Source: Gaoshiqia sp050298035 (GTDB lineage Bacteria > Bacteroidota > Bacteroidia > Bacteroidales > Prolixibacteraceae). Taken from it: a DNA stretch of 21,939 nucleotides. Numbering within the stretch: the first letter of the stretch is position 1; every line of letters begins with the position of its first letter. The notes beneath the pieces were generated by a model that was given only the letters and a program-made list of their open reading frames with translations, was not told the DNA's origin and searched no databases. The position numbers and the translations under genes were made by a program. Location: assembly GCA_050298035.1 (NCBI GenBank), contig JBNKTK010000057.1, positions 1 through 21,939 of the forward strand, given 5' to 3'. Below are positions 21,925 through 21,939 of this stretch, piece after piece.

Positions 21925-21939
21925 ACTGAGCTACTAGCT

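Larger units (their letters stand above)
21472..21939. other. Gene-free region with promoter and intergenic repeats
   Basis: No credible gene is seen in these 468 bp. The left part is the 5' leader and promoter of the outer-membrane protein. From about 21820 the sequence turns into repeat-like elements: a GCTTCGTCGTCAT/ATGACG hairpin element (21820-21870) and an inverted copy of the CTATGTGG-type repeat (21892-21924). Confidence 0.65.

Overview
The window looks like the chromosome of a Bacteroidota bacterium, probably an anaerobic or facultative member of the Marinilabiliales/Prolixibacteraceae type. The phylum call is well supported: a SusC/SusD outer-membrane pair, an ECF sigma / anti-sigma / DUF4252 operon, TAnnTTTG-type -7 promoter elements, weak or absent Shine-Dalgarno sequences, and a VorB-type 2-oxoacid:ferredoxin oxidoreductase. 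The family call is only an inference. No rRNA, tRNA, CRISPR array, transposase or phage gene is visible.

Layout. (1) 95-1158, minus strand: surE, then a small three-helix membrane protein joined by a TAATG stop/start overlap. (2) 1428-1811, plus: a VOC (glyoxalase-fold) protein with its terminator. (3) 1940-3100, minus: a DUF819 membrane protein. (4) 3535-11349, plus: a SusC/SusD transporter pair bracketed by two closely related ROK/NagC-type repressors, with tandem hairpins after susD. No glycoside hydrolase, HTCS or SusR accompanies it. (5) 11688-13285, plus: ECF sigma factor, single-span membrane partner (probable anti-sigma factor) and secreted DUF4252 protein, all overlapping. Upstream lies a striking cluster of seven GTCATT/AATGAC hexamers, six of them in two opposed triads with 10-11 bp periodicity. 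(6) 13422-16283, minus: four-subunit 2-oxoacid:ferredoxin oxidoreductase (delta, alpha, beta, gamma). (7) 16485-18372, minus: PLP aminotransferase followed closely by a Crp/Fnr-type regulator. (8) 18617-19998, minus: prephenate dehydratase (pheA) and flavodoxin (fldA). (9) 20200-21471, minus: an outer-membrane beta-barrel protein with a good promoter.

How the genes may work together. Regions 6-8 form a plausible amino-acid/2-oxoacid module. PheA makes phenylpyruvate, the aminotransferase interconverts 2-oxoacids and amino acids, the ferredoxin oxidoreductase interconverts 2-oxoacids and acyl-CoA plus reduced carrier, and a flavodoxin and a Crp/Fnr regulator are encoded alongside. That these act on one pathway is inferred from gene proximity only.

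The most interesting signals are: the ROK-SusC-SusD-ROK arrangement; the phased GTCATT array, which resembles OmpR/PhoB-type operators; a terminator hairpin that any pheA transcript must cross, preceded by a 13-codon ORF with two Phe codons (a possible attenuator); and a family of degenerate intergenic repeats at 17-48, 18445-18478 and 21892-21924.
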